64,000 nucleotides of DNA, from positions 434,001 through 498,000 of the forward strand of contig CALMGM010000005.1 in NCBI GenBank assembly GCA_937863685.1, in the 5' to 3' direction. The position numbers and the translations under genes are program-made. Each line of letters opens with the position of its first letter. Within the stretch, counting starts at the first letter, position 1. Below the pieces are notes generated by a model. That model ran no database searches. It was not told the origin of the DNA and worked only from the letters and a program-made list of their open reading frames with translations. Source of the stretch: an uncultured bacterium (GTDB lineage: Bacteria; Edwardsbacteria; AC1; EtOH8). This document shows, piece by piece, positions 49,919 through 59,985 of this stretch.

Positions 49919-51033
49919 GACCCGACCAATATCTTATACTGTTGTAATATTTTAAAAGCATTCTCTTTGATGGTGAAACGGCTTTGGTAAACAAATCGTC
50001 CGGCCCGGCCCATTTTATCCCTTCGTTCCTTATCGTTGGCCAATTGTCTAACCTTGCTGGCCAGGCACTCGGGGGTATTTTCCTCCAAAACAAGCCCTGA
50101 TGTTCCCTCCGCAACGGTTTCGGGCAGGCCTCCTTGGCCGGAAACGATCACCGGACGTCCCTGGGCCTGGGCTTCAACCGAGATCAATCCCAACGGTTCG
50201 TCCTGTGAAGGAACTGTAATTAAATCCAAGGATTTTAAAAAAACGGACATATCTGAGATAAAACCGGTAAAGCATAACCGGGAACCCAGCCCGTGTTCTT
50301 TTATCAAAGCATCCAGCTCTCCCAGATAACGACCATCTGCTATTGCCCGGTCCCCGGCTATGAACCATTTTATGGAAGTCTCTTTTTTAAGGATAGCCGC
50401 CGCCTTAATGAATATATGCTGGCCCTTGCGGGGATGGATGCGTCCGCAGATACCTACGGCAATCTCGCCTGGGTCCAGTCCCAAACCTTTCCGCATGACC
50501 CGAACCTGTTCGGGGGAGGATTCGCACAAGGGCTCTATGCTCTGCCGGATAGTCAGACACTTGTCCGCATTTACTTTGAAAGCTTCGGTCACATGTTTTC
50601 TGAGGGCATCCGAGGTGGCAAAACTTATTGGTATCTTGCGCAAAGTCCAAAGGGAAAACCTGTTCAACACTTCATAATCCTGCTGTTGGCAGCCGATGGG
50701 AATGTCCGTCAAGAAAGCAAAAGGCATCAGCCAATGCAGCGAATTGACGCCTTGGCCGTGTATCAGATCGGGTTTGAACTTTTTAATTTCGTTATATACC
50801 GAAACCACCGAAGATAGATACGGCAGCGGGTTGCTCTTTTCAAAATAGTCCAAGCTGATCTCCGATACTTCTATTCCCGCTTCGGAGGCCCTTTGCGCCA
50901 AGGGGCTTTTATTGGGGCAAAGCAGCCGGGGTTCAACTCCCAAAAATTTCATTTCTTTGATCAGGGCCAGCAGGTGTTTTTCACCCCCGGCATATTCCAC
51001 CCGGCTCCAATTTAAGAATAGTATCTTCATCAA
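49915..51033 (-). CDS. GT4 family glycosyltransferase
   Basis: 372 residues. LFLNWSRVEYAGGEKHLLAL, PDLIHGQGVNSLHWLMP, VGICGRIHPRKGQHIFIKAA, PSQDEPLGLISVEAQAQGRP, then SGLVLEENTPECLA. Retaining GT-B enzyme. Overlaps the flippase gene and the next GT4 by 4 bases each. Confidence 0.85.
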   Translation of the reverse strand: MMKILFLNWSRVEYAGGEKHLLALIKEMKFLGVEPRLLCPNKSPLAQRASEAGIEVSEISLDYFEKSNPLPYLSSVVSVYNEIKKFKPDLIHGQGVNSLHWLMPFAFLTDIPIGCQQQDYEVLNRFSLWTLRKIPISFATSDALRKHVTEAFKVNADKCLTIRQSIEPLCESSPEQVRVMRKGLGLDPGEIAVGICGRIHPRKGQHIFIKAAAILKKETSIKWFIAGDRAIADGRYLGELDALIKEHGLGSRLCFTGFISDMSVFLKSLDLITVPSQDEPLGLISVEAQAQGRPVIVSGQGGLPETVAEGTSGLVLEENTPECLASKVRQLANDKERRDKMGRAGRFVYQSRFTIKENAFKILQQYKILVGS

Positions 51034-52487
51034 ACCTTCAACTCCCCGTCCTTGGCAGGTCTTATATATTTATGCCATAGGTCCATCCATTCATTTTTTT
51101 CCAAAAGCCAGATCATGAGCAGATAACCGAGAGACAAGAGGCCGGCCTTTAATATAAGCAGCACCAGTAAAGAGTCTGTCCGGGGCAGATAGGCCAGCAT
51201 CGAAAGGGCCAGTCCGGCTCCGGCGGCCAGGGCCGGGTTAAGCAGTATTTTTTTGATATTCAGATCCACTTCCTTCACCACCTGGCGGTAAACCACTATT
51301 ATCCCCACGGCCGAGGACACCGCCACGCACATGGCCACGCCCTCTTTTCCCCAAAGATAAACAAAGGGAAAGCAGGTCAGCACCATCCAGCCGCCCTGCC
51401 AGATCAGGGCATCCATGGCGGCCTTGGGCCGGCCCACTGCGGCCAGCAACCCGCCGGCCAGGTCGTAGAACGGCCGGAGCAGCATCATCAAAGCCAGCCA
51501 GCGCAGAATGTTCACTATGGGCAGCCATCTCTCTCCGATCAGGACGATGGTGCCTTCCCGGGCGCAAAAAACCATCCCCAGCCCGATCCACAGTGAGATC
51601 CTGAAAACCGCCGAAAGCACTTTCTGATAGGCCTGGGATAAAGCCTGCCTGTTGTTCTGCAGACGGGAATAGGTGGGGAAAGCCGTGGAGGCGATCACAT
51701 GGGCCACCTGGGTGGTAGGCAGATTAGCCCAGTTGAGGGCCTTGCTGTAAAACCCCAGCTCGGTGTTACCCCTGACGGTGCCCACGGTAAAGCTGTCGAA
51801 CTGCTGGGACAGGGATTGGGCGCTCATTCCCAGGAACCAGCGCCAATAGGGGCCGTAGCTGAAGAACCAGTCCTTGATCTTTTTGTCATATTCCCAGCCT
51901 ATGGAAAAAGGACAGACCAGCAGATTGCCGACCAGCCCCACCAGTATCCCCGAGGATGTGCCCGCCACCAAGGCCCAGGGTCCCCAACCCAACCAGGCGG
52001 TAAAGACCATCAGGCCGGACGAGACCAGGCAGGAAGCCAGGGCGATCAGGGCGATCTCCCGATACATCAGCATCTTTTGCAATATAACGCTGGGGGTCAG
52101 GGAAAAAATGGCCGATCCGCTGGCAGCCATCAAGGCAATGAATATCAATCCTACGGTCCGGCCGTAGAATTTTGCCACCAGCCAGGCCCCGGGAATAGCC
52201 AGTAAAAATATGGCTGAATATATGCCCAAGTTCAAAAGCCGGTGGGTGGAGTAATGGGCAGGAGCAGGGTTGGGCTGATGGACCAGGGCTTCGTCAAATC
52301 CCAGCATCTGAAACCGGGCCGCCAAAAACACAAACACCCCGGCCATGGCATACTGACCAAAGGCTTCGGGCGCAACCAGCCTGGCGGTAATAATGGAGGC
52401 CACCGCCGTCACGGCAAAGCGGATATAGTTGGCGCCGGCCACCCATAAGGTGCCGCTTACGGCTTTTTGGGCTATCGCTCTGCTCAT
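51030..52487 (-). CDS. wzx: lipid-linked oligosaccharide flippase (Wzx, polysaccharide_synt family)
   Basis: 485 residues with about 12-14 helices. The N-terminus GTLWVAGANYIRFAVTAVAS and ARLVAPEAFGQYAM is typical of the MATE-like Wzx family (lipopolysaccharide biosynthesis type). It moves undecaprenyl-linked repeat units across the inner membrane and so couples the cytoplasmic glycosyltransferases with the ligase/polymerase. Confidence 0.85.
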   Translation of the reverse strand: MSRAIAQKAVSGTLWVAGANYIRFAVTAVASIITARLVAPEAFGQYAMAGVFVFLAARFQMLGFDEALVHQPNPAPAHYSTHRLLNLGIYSAIFLLAIPGAWLVAKFYGRTVGLIFIALMAASGSAIFSLTPSVILQKMLMYREIALIALASCLVSSGLMVFTAWLGWGPWALVAGTSSGILVGLVGNLLVCPFSIGWEYDKKIKDWFFSYGPYWRWFLGMSAQSLSQQFDSFTVGTVRGNTELGFYSKALNWANLPTTQVAHVIASTAFPTYSRLQNNRQALSQAYQKVLSAVFRISLWIGLGMVFCAREGTIVLIGERWLPIVNILRWLALMMLLRPFYDLAGGLLAAVGRPKAAMDALIWQGGWMVLTCFPFVYLWGKEGVAMCVAVSSAVGIIVVYRQVVKEVDLNIKKILLNPALAAGAGLALSMLAYLPRTDSLLVLLILKAGLLSLGYLLMIWLLEKNEWMDLWHKYIRPAKDGELKV

Positions 52488-52530
52488 CGGGCGCGGTCAT
52501 TTTTTCCGGTTTTCAGCATCAAAATATTTT

Positions 52531-53442
52531 TCATTTGATTTTTATGTATACTGCCAGCAAGCTGTGGCCCGGCAAATAAACCGACAGATCACACAGCCCC
52601 CGTTCGATCAACGGTCTGGCGGCGCGATAATATATTTTATTGATCATGGAAACGGGCGCCGTGGATGCTTTGTAAAAGTATTCATTTAACATGGGAGTTC
52701 CACCCAGGGAAAGGGGATCCCACTGCAATGCTTCCAGCCTCAAAGGAAAGTATTTTTGCAATGAGATCAGCGAGGCGCTATCCCAAAGGCCCATATGATG
52801 GGGCGGCAGATTGAGCCCGGCATCGAAATGGTTTTTGTAAATCAGTGACTCATTGTTGGGCACAGAAAGAATTAATAATCCGCCTGTTTTAAGTAAGCTT
52901 AGGGCTTCTTTTATAAAAGAGGCCGGTTTGGTCAAATGCTCCAACACCTGAAAAGCACAGACGACATCATAAACCTTATCGTCTTTCTGGCCATGCTCCT
53001 CTATGGTCTGAAGACAAACGTTCAAACCTTTTTTTTGGCAGGCCTGAACTGCACCCGGATTGAACTCTATCCCCAATGGAATTGCGCCCTTGTTTTGGGC
53101 TAATTCCAGGAATTCACCGGAGCCGCAGCCGATCTCCAACACTGCCTGTTTCTGGCCGATATAGCTTGACGCCTGATGGTGTTCCCATTTGTCTCTTTGG
53201 TAATACCATGGCAGTTGTTGTAGCTGCTGGTAAAGGCTTTCATCCCCCGCGGTTGTTAAAGGCATGAAAAACCGGTACCCGGTGTCGCAGCATCGGAATA
53301 ATTCTATTTTCCCAAGCCCGGAGAAATAACTGCTGACATCCAACCCATAATTATTCTTATAATCGCTTATTATCCGTCCGGTGTCAAAGTCTTGGATCTT
53401 TTCGGTATTGTCCGATCCCGTTATGGGGCTGACTATTCTCAT
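52531..53442 (-). CDS. class I SAM-dependent methyltransferase
   Basis: 303 residues. N-terminal segment (CCDTGYRFFMPLTTAGDESL) followed by SAM-binding motif I VLEIGCGSGEFLELAQNKGA, then VVCAFQVLEHLTKPASFIK and LLILSVPNNESLI. Rossmann-fold methyltransferase with an accessory N-terminal part of the kind seen in sugar methyltransferases of polysaccharide loci. Target unknown. Confidence 0.8.
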   Translation of the reverse strand: MRIVSPITGSDNTEKIQDFDTGRIISDYKNNYGLDVSSYFSGLGKIELFRCCDTGYRFFMPLTTAGDESLYQQLQQLPWYYQRDKWEHHQASSYIGQKQAVLEIGCGSGEFLELAQNKGAIPLGIEFNPGAVQACQKKGLNVCLQTIEEHGQKDDKVYDVVCAFQVLEHLTKPASFIKEALSLLKTGGLLILSVPNNESLIYKNHFDAGLNLPPHHMGLWDSASLISLQKYFPLRLEALQWDPLSLGGTPMLNEYFYKASTAPVSMINKIYYRAARPLIERGLCDLSVYLPGHSLLAVYIKIK

Positions 53443-53629
53443 GGTTTACCTGTTAGTTGGTAAGATGCGGTAGTAAAAACTCTACCGCTTTTTTGCTGAA
53501 ATTCTGCCGGGAATGACCGGTCCCCCGAGTCGTGCTATTTAGAATTTAAGTTCTGCCAGTAAGAACTAATTTCATTTTTCATGGCCGGCATCGGCCGAGT
53601 ACAGGACTCCGGTCAAGTAAGGTTTTTTA

Positions 53630-54331
53630 TCAAAAGGCCAAAATGTCGCTCTGGGTTTTCAACAGTTTATAACCGCGGGATTTCAGCAAAGCCTCGCAAG
53701 CAACAAGGTCTGTTTTGTTCAAATGCTTATATTCAAATAAAATCAGGTCGGGCCGGACATCTTTAATATCTATCATTTTTATTATTTGATAATCATATCC
53801 TTCGGTATCGATATGCAACAAATCTACTTTCTTAACTCCATGCTTGCATAACAGCCCATGGTAAGAAAGACACGGAACAATATCGGTTATTAAACGGTTT
53901 TTGAAGTTTGGTATCTGATGCTCGTGTTTTAGCACCACTTCGGGGAGGAACGACCCTATTTGGTCATACCAGGACGGATTTCCTGGGTCATTGGATTCTT
54001 TTATACGATAAAATAATTTCGTCTCTTCAGTTTCCGAAATCGCCAGATTTTCAAAGATCAAATTATTTTGTCCGGCATAATTCTCCTTCAATCTCGAAAA
54101 CAACCCAATCACAGGTTCAACCAATATGCCTGACCAGTTATATTTGATGATGAATTTATGTATGGGATCTCCGCTGATCCCATCATTGGCGCCAATTTGT
54201 ATGAAAAAAAATCCCTGGTTTCGGTTGTAGCGATGGAGAATAATCCGATCTATTAGTTTTAAGAGCAAGGCCTCTTTTAATTGTATGGAATTTTTAAGGT
54301 AAAAGAGATATTTTATTACATCAGTCCGCAT
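53630..54331 (-). CDS. FkbM family methyltransferase
   Basis: 233 residues. FFFIQIGANDGISGDPIHKF (motif I, GANDG), ILVEPVIGLFSRLKENY, NLIFENLAISETEETKLFY, VDLLHIDTEGYDYQIIKMI (IDTEGYD, FkbM signature). FkbM proteins O-methylate sugars or polyketides. A second, more distant FkbM gene is at 57958-58779. Confidence 0.85.
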   Translation of the reverse strand: MRTDVIKYLFYLKNSIQLKEALLLKLIDRIILHRYNRNQGFFFIQIGANDGISGDPIHKFIIKYNWSGILVEPVIGLFSRLKENYAGQNNLIFENLAISETEETKLFYRIKESNDPGNPSWYDQIGSFLPEVVLKHEHQIPNFKNRLITDIVPCLSYHGLLCKHGVKKVDLLHIDTEGYDYQIIKMIDIKDVRPDLILFEYKHLNKTDLVACEALLKSRGYKLLKTQSDILAF

Positions 54332-54356
54332 TTAATAAAACCTTTTGACTATTGTT

Positions 54357-55505
54357 TTAAAAAGCCCCCAATAAAGATAACGCCTTTTCTTGGAAACGGT
54401 CCCAAGAGTAATTCATCGCTTCCGTCCTGGCCCGGCAACCCATTTCCCTGGTGGTATCGGAATTTGAAAAGGCTTTTTCAATTGTTTTTGCTAAAATTTC
54501 GACGTTTGACGGCGACACTATCCAGCCATTTTTGCCGTCATCAATTGCCATCTTCACCCCGCAGTTATCGGTAACCACGGCGGGAAGTCCGGCCGCCATC
54601 CCTTCCATAACAGCCATTCCAAAACCGTCGGCCAGCGAGGGAAGCACGGTAAAAAGGGCTTGCGCAAAGAATGGCCTCAGGTCCGTTTGAATGCCAAAAA
54701 ACTCAATGCTTTCATCCAGCAATTCGGAATTTTGTTTGAGCCATTGCCTCAAACACGGCTGCATGTTCCCGATCAGCCAAAGTTTACGGTCCCGGCCTTT
54801 TACTTTTTTCCAGGCGGATATCAGGTGGTGCACGCCTTTGGCCAATTCCAAGCGGCCGACATACAAAAGTGCAGATTTTCTTTTTGCCGAACTTGCAGAT
54901 GGCTTAAAGAACTGACAATCAACTCCGGGGGGGAGCACTATTGAATTCTCCGGCTTGAACCCCTGTTTTATAAAAGTATCTGCCGCCAACTGCGAAGGGC
55001 TCACAATGAGATCAGCCAAGGATAGTTCATAAAGGCTGTCCGTCAACCATCTTTCGGTCATATGCCAGGGGGATGAAGAGATGTTGTTTTTATTTAACTC
55101 TCTGGAAACAATTTGCTGATAAGTGGCGGGATATATGGAACCGCATTCCACCGCAGACTTAACACCCTGTTGTTTACATTTTTCCAATGGTTTCCGGGAT
55201 TGCAGCATCCACCCGTAAAAAAGTCCGACATCAGGGGTAATGACCCCGGCGGTCTTATTTTGGTAATAGACTTCCCGGTATTGCAACACCAGTTTCCGCC
55301 CCCAGTCAAAGCGGCTGATAAAAGGGATCCGCAGCGGATAAACTTTCAAGGCTCTTGGGAAACTTTTCTCCAACGGGTGACCCTGGGTGTAAACCAGGCT
55401 TTTCAGCAATCCTTCGCTGGCCAAGGCTTCAGACAGATATAACGCCACCTTGCCGATGGCTTCTTCCCCTAACGGGCTGGAGGTGGCCACTACAATTTTA
55501 GACAT
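54357..55505 (-). CDS. GT4 family glycosyltransferase
   Basis: 382 residues. VVATSSPLGEEAIGKVALYL, ESGYSIYPATYQQI-like acceptor region (VECGSIYPATYQQIVSREL), SALLYVGRLELAKGVHHLI, PSLADGFGMAVMEGMAAGLP. GT-B fold, retaining. Confidence 0.85.
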   Translation of the reverse strand: MSKIVVATSSPLGEEAIGKVALYLSEALASEGLLKSLVYTQGHPLEKSFPRALKVYPLRIPFISRFDWGRKLVLQYREVYYQNKTAGVITPDVGLFYGWMLQSRKPLEKCKQQGVKSAVECGSIYPATYQQIVSRELNKNNISSSPWHMTERWLTDSLYELSLADLIVSPSQLAADTFIKQGFKPENSIVLPPGVDCQFFKPSASSAKRKSALLYVGRLELAKGVHHLISAWKKVKGRDRKLWLIGNMQPCLRQWLKQNSELLDESIEFFGIQTDLRPFFAQALFTVLPSLADGFGMAVMEGMAAGLPAVVTDNCGVKMAIDDGKNGWIVSPSNVEILAKTIEKAFSNSDTTREMGCRARTEAMNYSWDRFQEKALSLLGAF

Positions 55506-55526
55506 TGAAACTCCGGGGCATCTTAT

Positions 55527-56150
55527 CTATGATCTTATGCCCAGTTTACATTTTATTTCATTTTGCAGCCTGGCCGCCGGTAGCAGTTTGAATCCGGGTT
55601 TTACCCATACCGCCAGGGCATAAAGCGATCCCTGGGGCAGATAGTACTTTTTCACCAGCCTGGCCCCGAGTTTTTTTAGATCGCCTTCGCTCCAGGTCGA
55701 CCTGTGCCTTTCGTGAGGGTTCTCGAGGATCTCGCCCTGTTCCCAGTCCGCGCCCAGCGGAATAGCAACCAACAGGGCCTTGTTGGCCTTGGCGAAAAGC
55801 TCGCCTATGACCTTCCGGGCCGGATCTTTATCCAGATGCTCCAGAACATCGCCGGCGAATATGATATCGTAACCGGGAAGTTCCGGAAGTTTTTCCTCTA
55901 TCTTCCCAAGATATATCTTATTGTAAACATACTCATGCTGGGGGCATAGGTAATCCCGGTGTACCTCCACCCCGTCTATCCTGACCACCCATTTTTCTTT
56001 TTGATAGCGCCCGTGATAAATGTCACCGAATTCGCGGGCCAAAAAACCCCAGCGGCCAAAGCCGCACCCCACGTCCAAAAAACTTTGATAACCCAGTTGG
56101 GTAATAATGGACACCACATCCGAGATATGCTCATATCGGCTTGAAGGCAT
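55527..56150 (-). CDS. class I SAM-dependent methyltransferase
   Basis: 207 residues. FLDVGCGFGRWGFLAREFG (motif I), VHRDYLCPQHEYVYNKIYLG, YDIIFAGDVLEHLDKDPA, LLVAIPLGADWEQGEILENP. Small Rossmann-type methyltransferase of the locus; probable sugar target by context only. Confidence 0.8.
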   Translation of the reverse strand: MPSSRYEHISDVVSIITQLGYQSFLDVGCGFGRWGFLAREFGDIYHGRYQKEKWVVRIDGVEVHRDYLCPQHEYVYNKIYLGKIEEKLPELPGYDIIFAGDVLEHLDKDPARKVIGELFAKANKALLVAIPLGADWEQGEILENPHERHRSTWSEGDLKKLGARLVKKYYLPQGSLYALAVWVKPGFKLLPAARLQNEIKCKLGIRS

Positions 56151-56166
56151 GATATCTTTTATCCTT

Positions 56167-57180
56167 TTATATTTTTTTTGCCGCCACGGTCCAGTAAAAC
56201 GGGTACCTTTGGATCCCCGGTATCAGCCCGATCATAAAATCCATCCGGGTCAACATCTCCACTTCCCACTGCCGGGTGCCGAGGCGGTCCCTGTGATTTT
56301 TGTGAAGCAGCCGGTAAAAAGCTTCGGTGCTTTGATACAACAATCCGGTCAAAAAGAACTTGGGCTGGATGTACACCGGCTTAAGCCCAGCCCGCTGACA
56401 AAACAGGATGATATCCTTGTAGCTCACCCCCCGGTTGGCCTCATCGCCCACCGACTGGCCCCATAATTGCTTGGAGCGGATCCCCAGGAACTGGGCCAGC
56501 GGTCTCAGGATTTTGTAAAACCAGGCATTGGGTTCGGCCGCCAAAATAAGCGTACCGCCTTTTTTCAAAACCCGGCCAACCTGCTCCGCCACCTTATACC
56601 GCCCCGGCATCTGATGCAGGGCGGCGCAAATGTATATGGCATCAAAGGTCTCCGCTTCGAACACTATTTGTTCAGCATCAATAGCCGCCACCGCCCAGGA
56701 GTGCCTGCCGCCAGCCTCCCGGAACTTTCCGGCTGCCGCCAAACCGGCCTTGGGAGCTAAATCCGTTTCCAGCACATCATGCCCCATTTGGCACAGCGAC
56801 ACTCCGTGCCGGCCGTCCCCACCGCCCAGGGTCAGTATCAGACTATGTGGCTTTAAGAAAGAGAGTGATCTCTCCTTGATCTTCCGTTCGTAATTCGTAA
56901 AATGGTAGTAATTTCGGAATACGCTGGACTGGCTGGGAGCCAAGGCCTCACGGCCGTAGTATTCGGATTCCATGTTTTTAAATTCATCGGAGGAGGCCCA
57001 AAATACCGGCACGCCGTCTTGTATTTTATATTTTTGCCCGCATGCCCGGCACTCGAACCCGGCCAAATTGGCTTGAAGGTTGCCCTGACAGCCGGTGCAC
57101 ATCAACCGGCCGGATAGGCATTGGGGCAGATTTTGGCCCAGCCACTTATGTTGAGGTTTGCCTTTGTTGTGATAACTCAT
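56167..57180 (-). CDS. SAM-dependent methyltransferase with N-terminal Trm112-like zinc ribbon
   Basis: 337 residues. A zinc-ribbon-like start CTGCQGNLQANLAGFECRAC with four Cys in CxxC pairs and YKIQDGVPVFW resembles the Trm112p-like domain. Then ILTLGGGDGRHGVSLCQMG (motif I), FDAIYICAALHQMPGRYKVA and LILAAEPNAWFYKI. Such two-domain proteins are common in polysaccharide clusters. It overlaps the next upstream gene by 4 bases. Confidence 0.8.
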   Translation of the reverse strand: MSYHNKGKPQHKWLGQNLPQCLSGRLMCTGCQGNLQANLAGFECRACGQKYKIQDGVPVFWASSDEFKNMESEYYGREALAPSQSSVFRNYYHFTNYERKIKERSLSFLKPHSLILTLGGGDGRHGVSLCQMGHDVLETDLAPKAGLAAAGKFREAGGRHSWAVAAIDAEQIVFEAETFDAIYICAALHQMPGRYKVAEQVGRVLKKGGTLILAAEPNAWFYKILRPLAQFLGIRSKQLWGQSVGDEANRGVSYKDIILFCQRAGLKPVYIQPKFFLTGLLYQSTEAFYRLLHKNHRDRLGTRQWEVEMLTRMDFMIGLIPGIQRYPFYWTVAAKKI

Positions 57181-57923
57181 TTTTTACTCAGGGTCAGGGA
57201 TGTATTGCCGTCAAAAAATAAATCGCCGGGCCACCAGGGTATAGGAGCTATCAGGTCTTCCAGTGGGAAAAACATCCGCCGGATCAACGGGTTCATTACT
57301 TTGATCATCCACGGCCTTTGCCAGAGTAGTTTTTTGTCGCCAAGCAACTTCATCTGAACCCTGTTAACATACACAAAAAGCGGCAACAGCAGATGATGAT
57401 ATGCCCACAATACCCTGCCGGGGTTTTGAGCGCTGCAAACCGTTAACTGTTTTTGAGCCGCTGAAATTAACGAGCCTCGGTTATACGCCCTGACATGGCC
57501 GTGCCTTTCGGTTTCACCGGGTTTTAGTTTTCCCAGGTAAGAGGTGGGACAGGCCAGCCAAAGTAAACCTTTCTCTTTAAGAACCCTTTTGGCTTCCCGC
57601 AAGGCCGACTCTTCGTCGGGGATATGCTCCAGCACATGGTTCATTAATACTACGTCAAAAGAATCGTCCTTGAAAGGAATGGCGGTGGCGGTGGCGGTGG
57701 CAAACATCACCGATCTCTTGCGTTTACTGGCTTCGCGGATGAACTCTATGTCAAATCCGAATAAATCATATTGCCGGAAAGGTTCCAAATTGTCTGCGGT
57801 TTGGGAGCCAATGTCCAACACCCGACCTCCACAAGGGGTTGCCAGTTTTAAAAGCTGGTGGCGGGTATATTGAGAACCCAGATTATTCTCAACTTCGTAG
57901 CGTTGTTCTTCAAAAGTCAGCAT
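57177..57923 (-). CDS. class I SAM-dependent methyltransferase (Methyltransf_11 type)
   Basis: 248 residues. VLDIGSQTADNLEPFRQYD (motif I variant with GS instead of GCG), FDVVLMNHVLEHIPDEESAL, VLKEKGLLWLACPTSYLG. It contains ATATATA encoded by a three-fold GGCGGT hexamer repeat (57681-57701). C-terminal region with hydrophobic segments (WAYHHLLLPLFVYVNRV) suggests membrane contact. Confidence 0.75.
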   Translation of the reverse strand: MLTFEEQRYEVENNLGSQYTRHQLLKLATPCGGRVLDIGSQTADNLEPFRQYDLFGFDIEFIREASKRKRSVMFATATATAIPFKDDSFDVVLMNHVLEHIPDEESALREAKRVLKEKGLLWLACPTSYLGKLKPGETERHGHVRAYNRGSLISAAQKQLTVCSAQNPGRVLWAYHHLLLPLFVYVNRVQMKLLGDKKLLWQRPWMIKVMNPLIRRMFFPLEDLIAPIPWWPGDLFFDGNTSLTLSKK

Positions 57924-57957
57924 GTTAACAACCTAACAGATATTGAGTGGTGGCCGG

Positions 57958-58779
57958 TTAACGGGCTTGCTTTTCCCCTTGCTCTTCCGGCACTGCAGAC
58001 CATTCGACCAAATCGTCTGACACATCGCCGTGTGAAAACGGTAAATATCCCACGGATTGCAGAAATTCCTGGCAGGTATTCGCCGGAATACCGAGGGATT
58101 GCATCCGTGGTTTGTTTTGTTCGAACCAAATCTCCTGCACCATCTTGGCTAGAAATAACTGCTCGCAACCCATTATGGCCCAGGCATCCGCCCCTTCAAT
58201 ATCCACTTTAAGCATAGCGATCGGGGCGTCAGCAGGGACAACTTGATCTATCCTCACCACATCAACCTCGATCGTCCCCGGCGCTTCCCTGTCCGCAAAC
58301 CCTCCCCACCCGGTCTGCTCCACGGGACCGGGATCGAACCTGAGCCTGCCGGAAGCCCGACCGGCCGCGGCCGTGATTACATCGATCTGTGACTCGAATC
58401 CGTTCCGGCTGACGTTCCGTCGCAGGATGTCTATGTTCCGGGGCGAAGGTTCGAATGCTATGCATTTGTTCCCTGGTTTGGCGGCAGCCCATAAAAGGGA
58501 AAAGTACCCCAGGTTGGCTCCGACATCAATAAAGGTACCCCCTTTCCGGCCCAGTTCGGTCACCCTCCGGGTCAACGGCAGTTCGTAGACGCCAGTGCAA
58601 GCTATGCATTTGGAAATTATATCTCCCGGCAAAAGTTCCATTTTCACTCCAGGGGCGTACCTTAGCTTGGCCTGCCGGTAAAGCAACGGATCAGGAAAGC
58701 GCTTCCCGCCATATAATCGATCGTAAGCCGCCATGCGAAGGTCGTCAAGATACAATTCTATTTTAAGGGGAAGTTGCAT
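57958..58779 (-). CDS. FkbM family methyltransferase
   Basis: 273 residues. FIDVGANLGYFSLLWAAAKP (motif I), IAFEPSPRNIDILRRNV, IAMLKVDIEGADAWAIMGCE (KVDIEGAD signature), EIWFEQNKPRMQSLGI. FkbM O-methyltransferase. Its N-terminal DDLRMAAYDRLYGGKRF is not related to the other FkbM protein. Confidence 0.85.
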   Translation of the reverse strand: MQLPLKIELYLDDLRMAAYDRLYGGKRFPDPLLYRQAKLRYAPGVKMELLPGDIISKCIACTGVYELPLTRRVTELGRKGGTFIDVGANLGYFSLLWAAAKPGNKCIAFEPSPRNIDILRRNVSRNGFESQIDVITAAAGRASGRLRFDPGPVEQTGWGGFADREAPGTIEVDVVRIDQVVPADAPIAMLKVDIEGADAWAIMGCEQLFLAKMVQEIWFEQNKPRMQSLGIPANTCQEFLQSVGYLPFSHGDVSDDLVEWSAVPEEQGEKQAR

Positions 58780-58881
58780 TATCTCCCTTCGATCAAATAA
58801 TTTCGGATTTCTGTTTCACCCAAAGAAGCCACAGTATCAAGCAGGTGTTTTCCCAGATTCATTTTCTAAGAAATTGCGCTA

Positions 58882-59985
58882 CTATAAGATTGAGGTCATT
58901 ATTCCCTCTTCCAAGGTCTGGGAAAGTTTTTCGTAAGAAAAGTATTTTTCTGCCAATCTCCGTCCGCCATCCCGCAAAAGCAGTCTCTGCCGGTCATTAT
59001 GCAATTCCAATATTTTCTGAGCCAGCCTGGGTGGATAATCTGCATCCACCAGCCCCCGGTATGGTACCAGCATTTCTTTAGGTAAAACATAATGAGCCTC
59101 ACCCACGTCGCTGGTCAGAATATAGCGGTTGGCCGCCAGGTACAGCGGCAGTTTTCCGGTGGTGCGCACCCAAAAGGCGTCATCGTTGGGCTGGGTGTTA
59201 AGTGCAATATCAAACAGGGATACCCATTCCGAAGTTTTTTCTCTGGGCATCCGGCCCAAAAAAATAACTTTTTCTTTAAGCCCATATTCCTCAATCTTGC
59301 GGGAAAACTCTGCTTCGCCCGGTCCAAAGCCAGCCATGGCGAACTTTATGGGCATATCCTTTAAAAGACGGGCCGCTTCCAGCAGATCCCACCCGTACCA
59401 TACCACGCCGAATTTATTGGGCCAAGATATATATCCAACCAGCCCCACCACAAAGGAATTGGGACCGAACAGCTTTTCCTTAAGGTCGCTGGGATCGGTT
59501 TCCTGCACTTCGCTGAGATCTACCCCGTCAGGGATCAGCAGAATATTCCTTATGCCCTTTCTCTTCAAATAATCAACGTGCCAGCGCCCCCGGACCACTA
59601 CTAGGTGACTCAGCCGAAGGATGAATCGTTCGTAGATGCCAATCAGTAAAGTGTCGGCCGGGGCCCCTGCGAAAACTCTTTTCAGCCGATAGGCCAGATC
59701 GCCAACATCCACTACAAATCGGATATTGCGCCAGCGCAGCCTACAACACAGGGCCAGCAATAAAATGAAATGATCGTAATTAAAACAATAAATAACCGCC
59801 GGCTTCTCTTCTCTGATCGATAACCAGATGTCTCTTAGACTCGGGCCTCCCAGCCGCCAGAAGATAAAGACCGGTTTCAGCTGCTGCCATTTGCCCGCCA
59901 GGTTCTTTGCCCGCTGGGCATCGGACGAATTCTCATCGTCCATTATTATGAACCAGATTTCCTTTTTCGCAGGGTCGGGCATCAT
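58882..59985 (-). CDS. GT4-like glycosyltransferase
   Basis: 367 residues. N-terminal domain KPAVIYCFNYDHFILLLALC, RFVVDVGDLAYRLKRVF; C-terminal domain FVVGLVGYISWPNKFGVVWY, KFAMAGFGPGEAEFSR, FDIALNTQPNDDAFWVRTTG. GT-B fold without a clear ExxxxxxxE pair, so the donor site may be modified. Overlaps the methyltransferase upstream by 4 bases. Confidence 0.75.
   Translation of the reverse strand: MMPDPAKKEIWFIIMDDENSSDAQRAKNLAGKWQQLKPVFIFWRLGGPSLRDIWLSIREEKPAVIYCFNYDHFILLLALCCRLRWRNIRFVVDVGDLAYRLKRVFAGAPADTLLIGIYERFILRLSHLVVVRGRWHVDYLKRKGIRNILLIPDGVDLSEVQETDPSDLKEKLFGPNSFVVGLVGYISWPNKFGVVWYGWDLLEAARLLKDMPIKFAMAGFGPGEAEFSRKIEEYGLKEKVIFLGRMPREKTSEWVSLFDIALNTQPNDDAFWVRTTGKLPLYLAANRYILTSDVGEAHYVLPKEMLVPYRGLVDADYPPRLAQKILELHNDRQRLLLRDGGRRLAEKYFSYEKLSQTLEEGIMTSIL

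Noticed and set aside
57681-57701. Phase-variable repeat in a methyltransferase gene
   Set aside because: The GGCGGT repeat is a hexamer with only about three units, so length changes would stay in frame.
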